Below, piece by piece: positions 1 through 9,901 of a DNA stretch of 64,000 nucleotides; the stretch's first letter is position 1, and each line of letters starts with the position of its first letter. The stretch is taken from the NCBI RefSeq assembly GCF_000423725.1, contig NZ_KE384084.1, forward strand, positions 186,001 through 250,000, given 5' to 3'. Below the pieces are notes generated by a model, which was given only the letters and a program-made list of their open reading frames with translations, did no database searches and was not told the origin of the DNA. Origin of the DNA: Streptococcus devriesei DSM 19639 (GTDB lineage Bacteria > Bacillota > Bacilli > Lactobacillales > Streptococcaceae). Position numbers and translations under genes: made by a program.

Positions 1-512
1 TCGTCAAAAATGGCATCAAGTTTTTGGAAGGTATCTAAATCAGTAAGGTTGCCGTCTTTATCAAAAGCTTCTAAGGAATGGGAAAGCAGAAATTCATCCG
101 GAAGGACACTGGCCTTGATTTCCGGAGCATTAAGCATTTGCCGCAGCTGCAGCTGGGCACGTGATGAGCCCAGTGTTCCATAAGAAGCTCCTGTAATCAT
201 AACCGGTTTATTCAAAAGCGGGTAAATGCCGTAAGACAGCCAAGCCAGAGCACTCATCAAAGCAGCAGGAACCGAATGGTCATATTCAGGTGTTCCAATA
301 ATAACGCCATCGGCAGCTTCAATTTTAGCAGCGATTTCAGTTACTTGTTCAGGAAGTTTTTTATCGGCCGGTTTATTGAACATGGGGAGATCCTTGATTT
401 CGACCAGTTCAATATCAGCCTTGTCAGCAAAATGTTTTTGCATGTATTGCAGCAATTGGCGGTTGGTGGATTTTTTTGAATTTGTACCAACTAATCCAAT
501 AAGTTTCATCAT
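1..512 (-). CDS. NADPH-dependent FMN reductase family protein (3' end cut by window)
   Basis: A flavodoxin-like NAD(P)H-dependent flavin/quinone reductase, read from the minus strand and open to the window edge, so the C-terminus is missing. The visible part (about 170 residues) begins MMKLIGLVGTNSKKSTNRQ, the phosphate-binding loop of the FMN_red family, followed by GTPEYDHSVPAALMSALAW and ITGASYGTLGSSRAQLQL, which line the flavin site in this family. Two consecutive ATG codons (512 and 509) follow an AGAGG ribosome site. It lies upstream of apbE on the same strand with a gap of about 23 bases, so the two may be co-transcribed flavin-handling genes. The electron acceptor cannot be told from sequence. 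Confidence 0.85.
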   Translation of the reverse strand, partial: MMKLIGLVGTNSKKSTNRQLLQYMQKHFADKADIELVEIKDLPMFNKPADKKLPEQVTEIAAKIEAADGVIIGTPEYDHSVPAALMSALAWLSYGIYPLLNKPVMITGASYGTLGSSRAQLQLRQMLNAPEIKASVLPDEFLLSHSLEAFDKDGNLTDLDTFQKLDAIFD

Positions 513-535
513 GTCATACCTCTTTTCTTTTGGGT

Positions 536-1471
536 TTAGTAAAGGGGGATAAAAGTATTTTTTAAGCCATTTGAGATGGCCAAGCGGTTATCTCTGGTAA
601 TGATAATGCCTTCGATATGCTTGGTTTGATTAATCGTCTCCATAGCCAGCGGAATCGGCAGGCCAAACAAACGCGTTGTCCAAATCTCACCGTCAAGCGA
701 GAGATCTGAAATAATACTGAGACTAGCCATCTGTGTTTCGATCGGATAGCCTGTATTTTTATCAAAAATATGGTGATAGTCTTTCCCGCCGACTTGCAGG
801 TGGCGCTCGTAAATGCCGGAAGTGACAACAGATTGATTGTAGATTTTAACGATTCCGACATTTTGATTTCGCGGTTTGCGGGGATCTTGGATACCAATGT
901 GCCAAAACCCTCCGGGTCGCTTTGAGTTAGGCCCGTAGACTAAAAGATTGCCGCCCAAATTAATCATAGCAGAAGCAGCGCCTTGATTTTTTAAATAGGC
1001 AATAATCTTATCGGCAATATAGCCCTTTGCCAGAGCGCCGAGATCTATCTTCATTCCTTTTTGGGCTAGGAAGACTGTCTTTTTTTGAGCATCCAAAATA
1101 ATATTATGCGGGTCGATGAGCTTTAACTGTTCATCGATCTGAGACGGATCCGGAAGATGGGCATCATCAAAGCCGATGCGCCAAGTCTGTACCAAAGGTC
1201 CGATAGCGATATTAAGGTTGCCGGGCTTCTCTAAACTGTGCTCTTTTCCGATTTGAATCAATTCAAATAAATCCGGATGAACAGCAACAGCGTTCAGTCC
1301 GGCCTGATGATTGACAGCCATTAATTCTGAATCATCGCTGTTGGCGCTGAAGCGATGCTCATACATTTTTAAAAGTTGGCAGGCACTCTCGACAAGTTCT
1401 TTGGCATTGCCGGCTTCAGCCACGATATCAATCGTTGTTCCCATCAGGTGCAAAGTTTGCTGTGCCTGCAA
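536..1471 (-). CDS. apbE: FAD:protein FMN transferase (ApbE)
   Basis: Transfers FMN from FAD to threonine or serine of target flavoproteins. Family signatures are present: IDLGALAKGYIADK (about residues 142-155), NLGGNLLVYG, SGIYERHL (about 218-225) and HHIFDKNTGYP (about 233-243). Length is 311 residues, normal for ApbE. There is no lipobox or signal peptide, so it looks cytoplasmic, unlike the lipoprotein form. The start is taken as TTG at 1471 because a strong GGAGGTG ribosome site lies 8 bases before it; the first ATG is codon 10. It follows the FMN reductase on the minus strand. Its target protein is not in the window. Confidence 0.88.
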   Translation of the reverse strand: MQAQQTLHLMGTTIDIVAEAGNAKELVESACQLLKMYEHRFSANSDDSELMAVNHQAGLNAVAVHPDLFELIQIGKEHSLEKPGNLNIAIGPLVQTWRIGFDDAHLPDPSQIDEQLKLIDPHNIILDAQKKTVFLAQKGMKIDLGALAKGYIADKIIAYLKNQGAASAMINLGGNLLVYGPNSKRPGGFWHIGIQDPRKPRNQNVGIVKIYNQSVVTSGIYERHLQVGGKDYHHIFDKNTGYPIETQMASLSIISDLSLDGEIWTTRLFGLPIPLAMETINQTKHIEGIIITRDNRLAISNGLKNTFIPLY

Positions 1472-1561
1472 TTATTTCACCTCCCTTAAAATGTTTCTTA
1501 TTAATATGATAGCGTTTTCTGAAAGTAAAATCAAGCTAAAATCAAAGAGTTAAGCACCGGC

Positions 1562-1747
1562 TTAACTTTTTTTCTTCATTTCTCCGTGCGGGTAATAGGT
1601 TCCCTCCGGCATATCGTTTATAAAGACATGAATCGCCTCCTTAGGCGCTTTGGCAACACGGGAAACAACCTCAGTGACCTCACGGGCAAGTTCGATTTTT
1701 TGTTCTTCTGTGCGACCTTCAAATAAATCAATTTTAACAAATGGCAT
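1562..1747 (-). CDS. 4-oxalocrotonate tautomerase family protein
   Basis: A 61-residue tautomerase-superfamily subunit. After removal of Met the chain begins with the catalytic Pro1 (PFVKIDLFEGRTEEQK), and Arg11 of the family is present. The HVFINDMPEG segment matches the strand before the C-terminal hairpin. Such small subunits form hexamers. The ribosome site AAAGGAG precedes ATG. No pathway for aromatic degradation is nearby, so the substrate is unknown; streptococcal members are usually orphan genes like this one. Confidence 0.85.
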   Translation of the reverse strand: MPFVKIDLFEGRTEEQKIELAREVTEVVSRVAKAPKEAIHVFINDMPEGTYYPHGEMKKKS

Positions 1748-1774
1748 AAGTTTTCTCCTTTATTTAAGATACTA

Positions 1775-1870
1775 AGGGCGTGTCAAATCCGTATAAAAAT
1801 AGGAAACGGACGCTGTGTCGCTAAGACACAAGGACGTTTATCTTTTTTACTAGGATTTTAGCCCGTGTTC
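1775..1870. repeat. Small repeat-like element with imperfect terminal inverted repeats
   Basis: A stretch bounded on the left by GGGCGTGTCAAATCC (1776-1790) and on the right by GGATTTTAGCCC (1853-1864), which are imperfect inverted copies of each other. Inside is a hairpin TGTGTC-GCTAA-GACACA (1814-1830). It has no coding capacity and lies between the divergent tautomerase and tdk genes. I read it as a MITE-like or insertion-sequence remnant; an alternative is a structured leader or terminator. The rest of the 1748-2014 gap holds an extended -10 (TGGTAAAAT, 1971-1979) suitable for tdk. Confidence 0.35.
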
Positions 1871-2014
1871 AATTAATAGTTGATACCTTTATTTTAGCAT
1901 ATTTTCAAAGAGATGGCGCCCCAAATTCCTTTTTAATTTATGAAAACTCAGTGCGCCTTTTTTGCTTTTATGGTAAAATAGATGAGATACTAGTATGAGA
2001 TGAGGTTAACAGTC

Positions 2015-2596
2015 TTGGCGCAGTTGTATTATAAATACGGGACTATGAATTCAGGGAAGACGATTGAAATTTTAAAGGTTGCTCATAATTATGAAGAGCA
2101 GGGCAAACCCGTTGTTATAATGACCAGCAGCCTTGATACGCGCGATGAATTTGGTGTTGTCTCAAGCAGAATCGGTATGCGGCGCAAAGCAACTCCTATA
2201 ACAGATGATATGGACATTTTTGCCTATATTGACAGCCTGAAAGACAAGCCTTATTGTGTCTTGATTGACGAGTGCCAGTTTCTGAGCAAAAAAAATGTTT
2301 ATGATTTAGCTAGGATTGTTGATGAGCTAGGTGTTCCGGTAATGGCTTTCGGTCTGAAAAATGATTTCCAGAATCATTTGTTTGAAGGCTCGCGCGAATT
2401 GCTGCTGATGGCCGATAAGATCGAAGAAATTAAGACAATCTGCCAATTTTGCTCTAAAAAGGCGACCATGGTGCTGAGAACTCAGGACGGCAAGCCTGTT
2501 TATGAGGGGGAGCAGATCCAAATCGGCGGCAATGAAACCTATATCCCTGTTTGCAGGAAACATTATTTTCACCCGGTTACAGGTGATGGCTGCTAA
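2015..2596 (+). CDS. tdk: Thymidine kinase
   Basis: Phosphorylates thymidine in the salvage of dTMP (type II, zinc-binding TK1 fold). [19 protein letters not shown] at the N-terminus contains the P-loop; LIDECQFL is the Walker B-like lid base; CQFCSKKA and the final VCRKHYF give the C-x-x-C plus C/H zinc ligands. The length of 193 residues is normal. I choose a TTG start at 2015 because family members begin at this M-A-Q-L-Y-Y and a GAGG ribosome site lies 9 bases upstream; an ATG at 2000 would add five untypical residues and sits inside that ribosome site. The last codons and stop form part of a hairpin that is duplicated downstream. Confidence 0.95.
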   Translation: MAQLYYKYGTMNSGKTIEILKVAHNYEEQGKPVVIMTSSLDTRDEFGVVSSRIGMRRKATPITDDMDIFAYIDSLKDKPYCVLIDECQFLSKKNVYDLARIVDELGVPVMAFGLKNDFQNHLFEGSRELLLMADKIEEIKTICQFCSKKATMVLRTQDGKPVYEGEQIQIGGNETYIPVCRKHYFHPVTGDGC

Positions 2597-2746
2597 AGCA
2601 GCTCAGCACCTGATGCCATTTCCTATGGGACAATGTCTAAACCGTGCATTTGGCTGATGGAAAGGCAAAATTATCGTTTGCTTTCTTCAGCCGTCCACCC
2701 GGTTACAGGTGATGGCTGCTAAAGCAGCTCAGCACCTGACGCCATT
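2570..2746 (+). repeat. 51-bp direct repeat of the tdk 3' end with hairpins
   Basis: The end of tdk plus its stop (2570-2620) is repeated at 2696-2746 with one mismatch, 126 bases apart. Each copy folds as AGGTG-atg-GCTGC-taaa-GCAGC-tcag-CACCT. The stretch between them contains a further hairpin with arms GGCTGA (2652-2657) and TCAGCC (2687-2692) and inner arms GAAAGGCAAA and TTTGCTTTC. The second copy is followed by ATTTTTA, so it may act as a weak terminator before prfA. A local tandem duplication of the gene end is the simplest origin. Confidence 0.85.
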
Positions 2747-2804
2747 TTTAGTAGGATACTGATTTAGTTATTTATGTTATGAAAAAGGAGAATCGTTTAA
2801 GAAT

Positions 2805-3884
2805 ATGAATATTTACGACCAATTGCAGGCTGTTGAAGATCGTTACGAAGAGCTGGGTGAATTGCTCAGTGACCCGGATGTGGTCAGCGATACCAAGCGC
2901 TTTATGGAACTCTCGCGCGAAGAAGCCTCTACCCGAGAAACGGTAGCGACCTATCGCGAATACAAACAGATTATCCAAAACATTGCTGATGCAGAAGAAA
3001 TGATTAAGGACGCCGGCGGCGATTCTGAACTTGAAGAAATGGCTAAGGACGAGCTGAAAGAGTCCAAGGCAGCTAAAGAAGACTATGAAGAAAAACTTAA
3101 GATTCTCCTTTTGCCTAAGGACCCCAATGATGATAAGAATATTATCCTAGAGATCCGCGGGGCTGCCGGCGGTGATGAAGCGGCGCTTTTTGCCGGAGAT
3201 CTTTTGAATATGTATCAAAAATATGCAGAAAGTCAGGGCTGGAAGTTTGAGGTAATGGAGGCTTCAACTAACGGTGTCGGCGGTATCAAAGAAGTCGTTG
3301 CCATGGTGTCCGGACAGTCTGTCTATTCTAAATTAAAATACGAATCCGGTGCTCACCGGGTTCAACGGGTTCCCGTCACAGAAAGTCAGGGACGTGTGCA
3401 TACTTCAACAGCGACTGTTCTGGTGATGCCTGAAGTTGAAGAAGTGGAATATGAAATTGATCCTAAAGACTTGCGTGTGGATATTTACCATGCTTCCGGT
3501 GCCGGCGGTCAAAATGTCAATAAGGTAGCGACGGCTGTTCGGATTATCCACCTGCCAACCAATATTAAGGTTGAAATGCAGGAAGAGCGGACGCAGCAGA
3601 AAAACCGTGATAAGGCTATGAAAATTATCCGTGCCCGTGTGGCAGACCATTTCGCTCAGATTGCTCAGGATGAGCAAGATGCCGAACGTAAATCTACAGT
3701 CGGTACAGGCGACCGCTCTGAGCGCATCAGGACCTATAATTTCCCGCAAAATCGTGTAACCGACCATCGAATCGGTCTAACCCTGCAAAAGTTAGATACC
3801 ATTTTAGCTGGGAAATTAGATGAAGTGATTGATGCCTTGGTCCTTTATGACCAAACACAAAAACTGGAAGAGCTGGGCAACTAA
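2805..3884 (+). CDS. prfA: Peptide chain release factor 1
   Basis: Recognises UAA and UAG stop codons and triggers peptidyl-tRNA hydrolysis. The stop-codon tripeptide Pro-Val-Thr is at residues 190-192 ([14 protein letters not shown]) and the catalytic GGQ is at 234-236 ([10 protein letters not shown]). Length of 359 residues is typical. A GGAG lies about 14 bases before the ATG, longer than ideal, but the N-terminus [17 protein letters not shown] fits the family. The stop overlaps the start of prmC, whose product methylates the Gln of this GGQ motif, so the pair is functionally coupled. Confidence 0.98.
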   Translation: MNIYDQLQAVEDRYEELGELLSDPDVVSDTKRFMELSREEASTRETVATYREYKQIIQNIADAEEMIKDAGGDSELEEMAKDELKESKAAKEDYEEKLKILLLPKDPNDDKNIILEIRGAAGGDEAALFAGDLLNMYQKYAESQGWKFEVMEASTNGVGGIKEVVAMVSGQSVYSKLKYESGAHRVQRVPVTESQGRVHTSTATVLVMPEVEEVEYEIDPKDLRVDIYHASGAGGQNVNKVATAVRIIHLPTNIKVEMQEERTQQKNRDKAMKIIRARVADHFAQIAQDEQDAERKSTVGTGDRSERIRTYNFPQNRVTDHRIGLTLQKLDTILAGKLDEVIDALVLYDQTQKLEELGN

Positions 3885-4714
3885 TGAACTACGCTCAGGC
3901 TTTTGCTCAGTATGAAGCGGACTTAATAGCTATCGGTGAGGAAAAAGAAGGCCTAGCTTACGTCTTTAACGAGTGGAAGAATTGGAGTAGGCTTGACTTT
4001 ATCTTACATCAGCCTCGGGAAATACCGGAAGCTGATCTCAGACAGTTAGACAGGATTACCAAGCTCTTAAAGCAGCACCTACCTGCTCAGTACATTGCTA
4101 AAAAGGCCTATTTTGCGGATTTGACATTAACTGTTGATGAACGCGTCCTCATTCCGCGTCCTGAAACTGAGGAGCTGGTGAATCTGATTTTGGAGGAAAA
4201 TTCAGATGAATCATTGACAGTTTTGGATATCGGAACCGGCAGCGGCGCTATTGCTCTTGCCTTGGCTAAGGCGAGAGCAGGCTGGCAGGTGAGCGCCAGC
4301 GATGTTTCTAGGGAAGCATTACTGTTGGCTCAGGATAATGCCAAGGCCAATCAGGTGACAGTAAATTTCCCGCATTCAGATGTTTTCAGCCAGATTTCAG
4401 ACAAATACGATATCATTGTCTCCAATCCGCCTTATATAGCGTTTAAGGATAAGGACGAGGTCGGTCGAAATGTGCTGCTGCACGAGCCGCATTTAGCACT
4501 GTTTGCTGATGATGATGGCTTGGCTGTTTATCAAAGAATCGCTGAAGGTGCCGGAAAACATTTGACAGCAGGCGGTAAGATTTACTTGGAAATCGGCTAT
4601 AAACAGGGATATCCAGTCTCCCAGCTCTTTCAGCAGCATTTCCCTGATAAGCGTGTCCGTTTGCTGCAAGATATGTTTGGCAAGGATAGAATGGTTGTGA
4701 TTGATGATGGATAA
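3884..4714 (+). CDS. prmC: Release factor glutamine methyltransferase
   Basis: S-adenosylmethionine-dependent methylase that modifies the glutamine of the GGQ motif in release factors. It has an N-terminal helical domain, the SAM motif VLDIGTGSGAIALAL (about 113-127), and the catalytic NPPY at 181-184. Its ATG shares one base with the prfA stop (TAATG), indicating translational coupling with its substrate's gene. 276 residues is normal. Confidence 0.97.
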   Translation: MNYAQAFAQYEADLIAIGEEKEGLAYVFNEWKNWSRLDFILHQPREIPEADLRQLDRITKLLKQHLPAQYIAKKAYFADLTLTVDERVLIPRPETEELVNLILEENSDESLTVLDIGTGSGAIALALAKARAGWQVSASDVSREALLLAQDNAKANQVTVNFPHSDVFSQISDKYDIIVSNPPYIAFKDKDEVGRNVLLHEPHLALFADDDGLAVYQRIAEGAGKHLTAGGKIYLEIGYKQGYPVSQLFQQHFPDKRVRLLQDMFGKDRMVVIDDG

Positions 4715-5297
4715 GATTGAGAAGGCGCTTCTGGATGGACAGGCTGTTATTCTGCCGACAGAAACAGTCTACGGTCTTTTTGCCAGAGCTCTGGATGCTG
4801 AAGCCGTTGCAAATGTCTATGCTCTCAAAAAGCGGCCGCCGGAAAAGGCCATGAATTTGAATGTCTCATCTTTAGAAGAGATTCTGGCCTTTTCGAAAGA
4901 GCCTCCTGCCTATCTGGAAGCCCTCTATAAGGCTTTTTTGCCGGGCCCTCTGACCATTATTTTAAAAGCTAACGAAAGAGTGCCGGCTTGGGTAAATTCC
5001 GGTCTGCCAACAGTTGGTTTTAGGGTTCCCAGCCATCCTTTGACGCTGGCTTATATTAAAAAAACAGGTCCTTTGATCGGTCCGTCTGCCAATTTGTCCG
5101 GTCAAGCCAGCGGTCTGGATTATGCCAGTGTTCAAAATAGTTTTCAGCACCGGCTGCTGGGCATTCAGGATGATGAAGCGATTGGAAGAGTTGATTCGAC
5201 GATTTTGGATATTTCAGGTCCCATCGCTAAAATTTTGCGGCAGGGAAAGATTACACAGGCTGATATTGAGGCACATGTGAATGCTATTAAATTTTAA
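4704..5297 (+). CDS. tsaC: Threonylcarbamoyl-AMP synthase (Sua5/YrdC family)
   Basis: Makes threonylcarbamoyl-AMP, the first step of tRNA t6A37 modification. Signatures are LPTETVYGLFARA near the N-terminus, a KRPPEKAMNL loop, and GPSANLSGQASG. At about 197 residues it is the short, YrdC-domain-only form without the extra Sua5 domain found in Bacillus. The start overlaps the end of prmC; ATG codons at 4704 and 4707 are both possible and no strong ribosome site separates them. A Sua5-domain gene after prmC is common in Firmicutes. Confidence 0.93.
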   Translation: MMDKIEKALLDGQAVILPTETVYGLFARALDAEAVANVYALKKRPPEKAMNLNVSSLEEILAFSKEPPAYLEALYKAFLPGPLTIILKANERVPAWVNSGLPTVGFRVPSHPLTLAYIKKTGPLIGPSANLSGQASGLDYASVQNSFQHRLLGIQDDEAIGRVDSTILDISGPIAKILRQGKITQADIEAHVNAIKF

Positions 5298-5306
5298 GGA
5301 GAAAGT

Positions 5307-6569
5307 ATGATTTTTGATAAAGAGAACTATGAAGTATATGATGCAGAAGTATGGGAAGCCATTCATGCCGAAGAAAAACGACAGCAAAATAATATTGAAC
5401 TGATCGCTTCTGAAAATGTGGTTTCCAAGGCTGTCATGAAAGCACAGGGCTCCATTTTAACGAATAAATATGCCGAAGGCTACCCGGGACGCCGCTATTA
5501 TGGCGGAACAGAATGTGTTGATGTGGTCGAAAGTTTGGCTATTGAACGTGCTAAAAAGCTTTTTGGTGCTCAATTTGCCAATGTTCAGCCGCATTCCGGC
5601 AGTCAGGCTAATGCTGCAGCATATATGGCATTGATTGAGCCCGGAGACACTGTTATGGGGCTTGATCTGGCTGCCGGCGGACACTTGACGCACGGATCAC
5701 CTGTCAGCTTTTCAGGGCAAACTTATAACTTTGTTGCCTATAATGTCGATCCTGAAACAGAATTATTGGACTATGACCAAATTTTAGAGCAGGCCAAAGA
5801 AGTTCAGCCTAAACTGATTGTTGCGGGAGCGTCTGCTTATTCACGTGTGATTGATTTTGCTAAATTCCGCGAGATTGCAGATCAAGTCGGAGCTAAACTC
5901 ATGGTTGATATGGCACATATTGCGGGTCTTGTCGCAGCAGGTCTGCATCCCAGCCCTGTACCTTATGCCCATGTGACAACGACGACAACTCACAAGACAC
6001 TTCGTGGACCGCGCGGCGGCCTTGTTTTGACTAATGACGAGGATTTGGCTAAAAAGATTAATTCTGCCATTTTCCCTGGTTTGCAGGGCGGTCCCTTAGA
6101 GCATATCGTTGCTGCTAAGGCCATCACTTTCAAGGAAAATATGGATCCAGCCTTTAAAGTTTATGCGCAGAATATTCTGGATAACTGTCAGGCTATGGTT
6201 GAGGTATTCAATGAACATGACAAGTTCCGCGTTGTATCCGGAGCCAGTGAAAATCATCTGTTCCTTGTTGATGTGACGCAGGTCGTTGAAAACGGAAAAG
6301 TAGCACAGAACATCTTGGATGATGTCCACATTACCTCAAATAAAAACTCTATTCCATTTGAAAAACTGTCGCCTTTCAAAACGTCAGGCATCCGTATCGG
6401 AACAGCAGCAGTAACAGCTCGCGGCTTTGGTCCTAACGAATGCCGTAAGGTTGCTGAGCTCATTGTCAAAACCCTTGAAAATACTGATAATGAAGCTGTT
6501 TTAGAAGAAGTCCGTCAGGAAGTCAAGGTGCTGACAGATGCCTTCCCGCTCTATGAGAACCTCCTATGA
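5307..6569 (+). CDS. glyA: Serine hydroxymethyltransferase
   Basis: Pyridoxal-phosphate enzyme interconverting serine and glycine with tetrahydrofolate, supplying one-carbon units. The PLP lysine is K230 in [24 protein letters not shown] and [13 protein letters not shown] are substrate-binding segments. 420 residues, full length. AAGGAG precedes ATG, and only 9 bases separate it from tsaC, so the run prfA-prmC-tsaC-glyA is probably one operon. It links functionally with fhs further right, which also feeds the folate pool. Confidence 0.98.
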   Translation: MIFDKENYEVYDAEVWEAIHAEEKRQQNNIELIASENVVSKAVMKAQGSILTNKYAEGYPGRRYYGGTECVDVVESLAIERAKKLFGAQFANVQPHSGSQANAAAYMALIEPGDTVMGLDLAAGGHLTHGSPVSFSGQTYNFVAYNVDPETELLDYDQILEQAKEVQPKLIVAGASAYSRVIDFAKFREIADQVGAKLMVDMAHIAGLVAAGLHPSPVPYAHVTTTTTHKTLRGPRGGLVLTNDEDLAKKINSAIFPGLQGGPLEHIVAAKAITFKENMDPAFKVYAQNILDNCQAMVEVFNEHDKFRVVSGASENHLFLVDVTQVVENGKVAQNILDDVHITSNKNSIPFEKLSPFKTSGIRIGTAAVTARGFGPNECRKVAELIVKTLENTDNEAVLEEVRQEVKVLTDAFPLYENLL

Positions 6570-7543
6570 TGGATTTATATTTAAAGAAGATTCTCATTCA
6601 TCAGTTCAGTCCGGATGATACAGAACTAAGATTTTCAGACACATTTTTGACAATAACGCCTAATCTTGACGAGTATTTTCGAAAGAAATTGAGCAGGGTC
6701 TTTTCTGATGAAGCTAAGCGAGGGAAATTTGAGGACGACAATGTTTTTCTCAGCAATCTCAGTGATGATTTTTTAGAAAGCTCAAAGAAAATCGCCCAGC
6801 TGTGGAAAGAAGAATTTGTCATCAGTGACAGTCAAAAAACCAATGATCTGATTTTTATACAGTTTGATAAGGAAGGAATTGAGCACTTTGCCTTTTTGCG
6901 CCTGGCTTTAAAAGAAAGTTTAGCGCATATTACAGATGGCAGTGGCAGTCCTATTCGCCTGACTCAGAATAATCTGCCCAGTGCCGCTCAAACGCCGGAT
7001 GAAGCCCTTGTTATCAATCGGCAAAACAAGCAGTATTACCTCATTGAAAAGCGCATTAAGCATAACGGCTCTTTTGCAAATTATTTTTCTGAAAATCTGC
7101 TGCAGGTTGAGCCTGAGCAGTCGGTTAAAAAATCCATCAAAATGATGGAAAAAACAGCGCAAAAGGTAGCTGATAACTTTAATCAGGATGATTTTGCCTT
7201 TCAATCGAAAATGAAATCAGCCATTTATAAAAATTTGGAAGAGGATCAAGAATTATCTCCGGAAAAATTAGCCGACCAGCTGTTTGATTCTAATCTGACA
7301 GCCAGGCTCACCTTTGTTGATGAATTGAAAGAGACAATTCCTGAACCGATTAAAGTGGCCGATATTGACCATTCCCGCCAGATAAAGAAATTGGAAAGTC
7401 AAAAGCTGTCGCTCTCAAACGGGATTGAGCTTTTAGTTCCCAACAATGTTTATCAGGATGCCGAATCAGTTGAATTTATTCAAAATCAAAACGGGACCTA
7501 TTCGATTTTGATCAAAAATATTGAAGATATACAAAGTAAGTAA
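6566..7543 (+). CDS. Nucleoid-associated protein (NdpA/YejK family)
   Basis: A 325-residue cytoplasmic protein of the NdpA/YejK nucleoid-associated family (Pfam NA37), as far as overall pattern shows: [16 protein letters not shown] at the start, a middle part rich in charged residues, and a C-terminal [16 protein letters not shown] segment typical of the family. The ATG overlaps the glyA stop (CTATGATGG), so it is co-translated. The role in streptococci is not established; its position after glyA is conserved, from memory, in mutans streptococci. No enzyme motifs are visible. Confidence 0.75.
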   Translation: MMDLYLKKILIHQFSPDDTELRFSDTFLTITPNLDEYFRKKLSRVFSDEAKRGKFEDDNVFLSNLSDDFLESSKKIAQLWKEEFVISDSQKTNDLIFIQFDKEGIEHFAFLRLALKESLAHITDGSGSPIRLTQNNLPSAAQTPDEALVINRQNKQYYLIEKRIKHNGSFANYFSENLLQVEPEQSVKKSIKMMEKTAQKVADNFNQDDFAFQSKMKSAIYKNLEEDQELSPEKLADQLFDSNLTARLTFVDELKETIPEPIKVADIDHSRQIKKLESQKLSLSNGIELLVPNNVYQDAESVEFIQNQNGTYSILIKNIEDIQSK

Positions 7544-7544
7544 T

Positions 7545-8150
7545 ATGAAAAAAAAACTACTGACAGTCATTCTTTTAGGTCTTGTGCTGTTTATCGGCTA
7601 TCAGGCTTTTACGACCTATCAGGATGTCAAAAATGTTCTTGCCTATCGCCCTATGGTAAGGGAAATTTTGGATGAAAATGACACCAAAACCAATGAAAAT
7701 TTGGTGCTGGCCATGATTTACACAGAAACCAAGGGACGTGAAGATGATCTGATGCAATCCAGTGAAAGTTCGACCGGCATCGCAAATACCATTACAGACA
7801 GCCGCGAAAGCGTTCGGCAGGGAGTGATGGTCTTATCAGAAAATCTGGAAGAAGCTCAGAAGAAAAACACAGATGCCTGGACAGCGGTTCAAGCCTATAA
7901 TTTTGGTAAAAACTACATTGCTTATATTTCTAAAAACGGCGGCAAAAGCACCATCAAGCTGGCTAAACGCTACTCTAAAGATGTTGTGGCCCCCAGTCTG
8001 GGAAATAGAAGCGGAGAAACCTATCGTTATTATAATTTTGTCGCTCTCTTTTACGGCGGCGGTGAACTCTATAAAGATGGCGGCAACATTTATTATGCCA
8101 AGCAAGTCAAACTTAATCTTGCTTTGATTAAGTTTGTCAGTGCTTTTTAA
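7545..8150 (+). CDS. Lysozyme-like (Pmp23-type) membrane-anchored protein
   Basis: A 201-residue protein with a basic start and a single membrane segment (about residues 4-22), then an extracellular lysozyme-like domain. The segment NLVLAMIYTETKGREDDLMQSSESS places a catalytic-type Glu at residue 61, as in goose-type/transglycosylase folds; VQAYNFGKNYIAYI matches the second conserved block. It resembles pneumococcal Pmp23, a muralytic enzyme affecting division. ATG at 7545, one base after the preceding stop, is chosen because it gives a clean signal-anchor; the ribosome site is weak, suggesting coupling. Confidence 0.8.
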   Translation: MKKKLLTVILLGLVLFIGYQAFTTYQDVKNVLAYRPMVREILDENDTKTNENLVLAMIYTETKGREDDLMQSSESSTGIANTITDSRESVRQGVMVLSENLEEAQKKNTDAWTAVQAYNFGKNYIAYISKNGGKSTIKLAKRYSKDVVAPSLGNRSGETYRYYNFVALFYGGGELYKDGGNIYYAKQVKLNLALIKFVSAF

Positions 8151-8167
8151 AAGAAAGTGAGCTGAGG

Positions 8168-9901
8168 ATGAAGCACTTGTTTATATACTTTAAAGGCTAT
8201 CTCAAAGAAACCGTTCTAGGCCCTCTGTTTAAGCTCTTAGAAGCTTCTTTTGAACTTTTGGTCCCTTTAGTTATCGCCAGAATGGTGGACAGCTACATCC
8301 CTCATAATGACAAAAATCATCTCTATTTGATGATTTTCTTTCTTATTTTGCTGGCTTTTTCTAATATTATTGTAGCTATCATTGCTCAATTTTATTCTGC
8401 CAAGGCAGCGGTGGGCTATACAAAGCAGCTCAGCCGCAGCTTATTTGAAAAGATCATGCGCCTGCCCAAGGAAAGACGGGATCAGCTGACGACTTCAAGC
8501 TTAGTCACACGGCTGGTCAGTGATACTTTTCAGATTCAAACGGGGATCAATCAATTTTTACGCCTTTTTCTGAGAGCTCCGATTATTGTTTTTGGTTCTG
8601 TCTTAATGGCCTTTTTCATCAGCCCAAGAATTACCATTTGGTTTTTCCTCATGGTTTTTGTGCTTTTTGCTCTGGTTTATTTGATGTCTGTTGTGGTCAA
8701 TCCGCTGTATGGCAAGATTCGGCGTTTAACGGATAAAATAGTTGGGCTGACACGCGAACAATTAGAAGGAAGCCGTGTTATCCGTGCTTTTGGCCAGGTA
8801 GAAGCAGAAGAACAGCATTTTCAAGAGACCAATCAGGCTTATACGGATTGGCAGATTAAAACAGGCTATATTGCAACTTTAATAACACCTTTGACCTACC
8901 TGGCAGTCAATGCAACCTTGATTGTCGTTATTTGGCAGGGACAGATAGCTATTTCAGGCAATCATTTAAGCCAAGGGATGCTGATTGCCTTGGTTAATTA
9001 CCTGCTGCAAATTCTGGTTGAGCTCCTGAAGCTGACCATGCTGGTTTCTTCTTTAAATCAAAGTTTTATCAGTGCTCGAAGAATTGCTCAGGTTTTTGAA
9101 CAAAAAGATGAGGATATAGCAGCACCCTTGCCTGCTCAGTCAGCGGCTGATGATACCCTTGTCACGGTCAAAGAAATGACTTTTTCTTATCCTCAGGCAG
9201 CTAAGGCAGCCTTGAAAGATATTTCGTTTACCGTTCATAAAGAGGAATTTTTCGGCATTATCGGCGGAACAGGTTCCGGCAAGTCCAGCCTGATTCAGCT
9301 CTTGCTGCGCCTTTATTTGCCCCAACAAGGCCAGGTAACTGTCTTTAATGACGGCAGAAGCGCCCGTACCATTAAAGAATGGCGGGATTGGGTCAGCCTT
9401 GTCCCGCAAAAAGCAGAGCTGTTTAAGGGAAGCATTCGCTCTAATTTAACGCTCGGTCTGGATAAGGAAGTAGAGGACAAGGAACTCTGGAAAGTGCTTG
9501 ATATGGCACAGGCGAGTAGCTTTGTCCATCAAAAACCAGGTCAGCTGGATGCACAGGTAGAAGCCTTCGGCCGAAATTTTTCAGGTGGACAGAGACAGCG
9601 GCTGACGATTGCCAGAGCTTTGCTGCATGACAGCCCCCTGCTAATTTTAGATGATGCAACTTCAGCGCTTGATTTTTTGACAGAAGCAAAGCTTTTAGCT
9701 GCTATCAAAAAAAATCTGAAAAAAACAGCCTTAATCATGGTTTCTCAAAGAACCAACAGTCTTTCAAAAGCAGACCATATTTTAGTGCTGGATCAGGGTA
9801 AACAAGTTGCACTTGCCAGCCACCAAAAGCTGCTGGAGACCTGCCCGCTTTATCAGGAGATTCACTATTCGCAGCATCCAAGAGAGGAGGGTATCCAATG
9901 A
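8168..9901 (+). CDS. ABC exporter subunit A (degenerate ATP site)
   Basis: Half of a heterodimeric type IV ABC exporter: six membrane segments in the first 300 residues, then an ATPase domain. Walker A GGTGSGKS (366-373), signature FSGGQRQR (471-478), Walker B LLILDD (491-496). The residue after the Walker B Asp is Asp496 instead of the catalytic Glu, and the H-loop reads VSQRTNSL with Gln527 in place of His. This is the pattern of the non-hydrolytic site in pairs such as LmrCD, BmrCD and TM287/288. GAGG precedes ATG. The stop overlaps subunit B. Substrate unknown; multidrug or lipid export is likely by family. Confidence 0.92.
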   Translation: MKHLFIYFKGYLKETVLGPLFKLLEASFELLVPLVIARMVDSYIPHNDKNHLYLMIFFLILLAFSNIIVAIIAQFYSAKAAVGYTKQLSRSLFEKIMRLPKERRDQLTTSSLVTRLVSDTFQIQTGINQFLRLFLRAPIIVFGSVLMAFFISPRITIWFFLMVFVLFALVYLMSVVVNPLYGKIRRLTDKIVGLTREQLEGSRVIRAFGQVEAEEQHFQETNQAYTDWQIKTGYIATLITPLTYLAVNATLIVVIWQGQIAISGNHLSQGMLIALVNYLLQILVELLKLTMLVSSLNQSFISARRIAQVFEQKDEDIAAPLPAQSAADDTLVTVKEMTFSYPQAAKAALKDISFTVHKEEFFGIIGGTGSGKSSLIQLLLRLYLPQQGQVTVFNDGRSARTIKEWRDWVSLVPQKAELFKGSIRSNLTLGLDKEVEDKELWKVLDMAQASSFVHQKPGQLDAQVEAFGRNFSGGQRQRLTIARALLHDSPLLILDDATSALDFLTEAKLLAAIKKNLKKTALIMVSQRTNSLSKADHILVLDQGKQVALASHQKLLETCPLYQEIHYSQHPREEGIQ

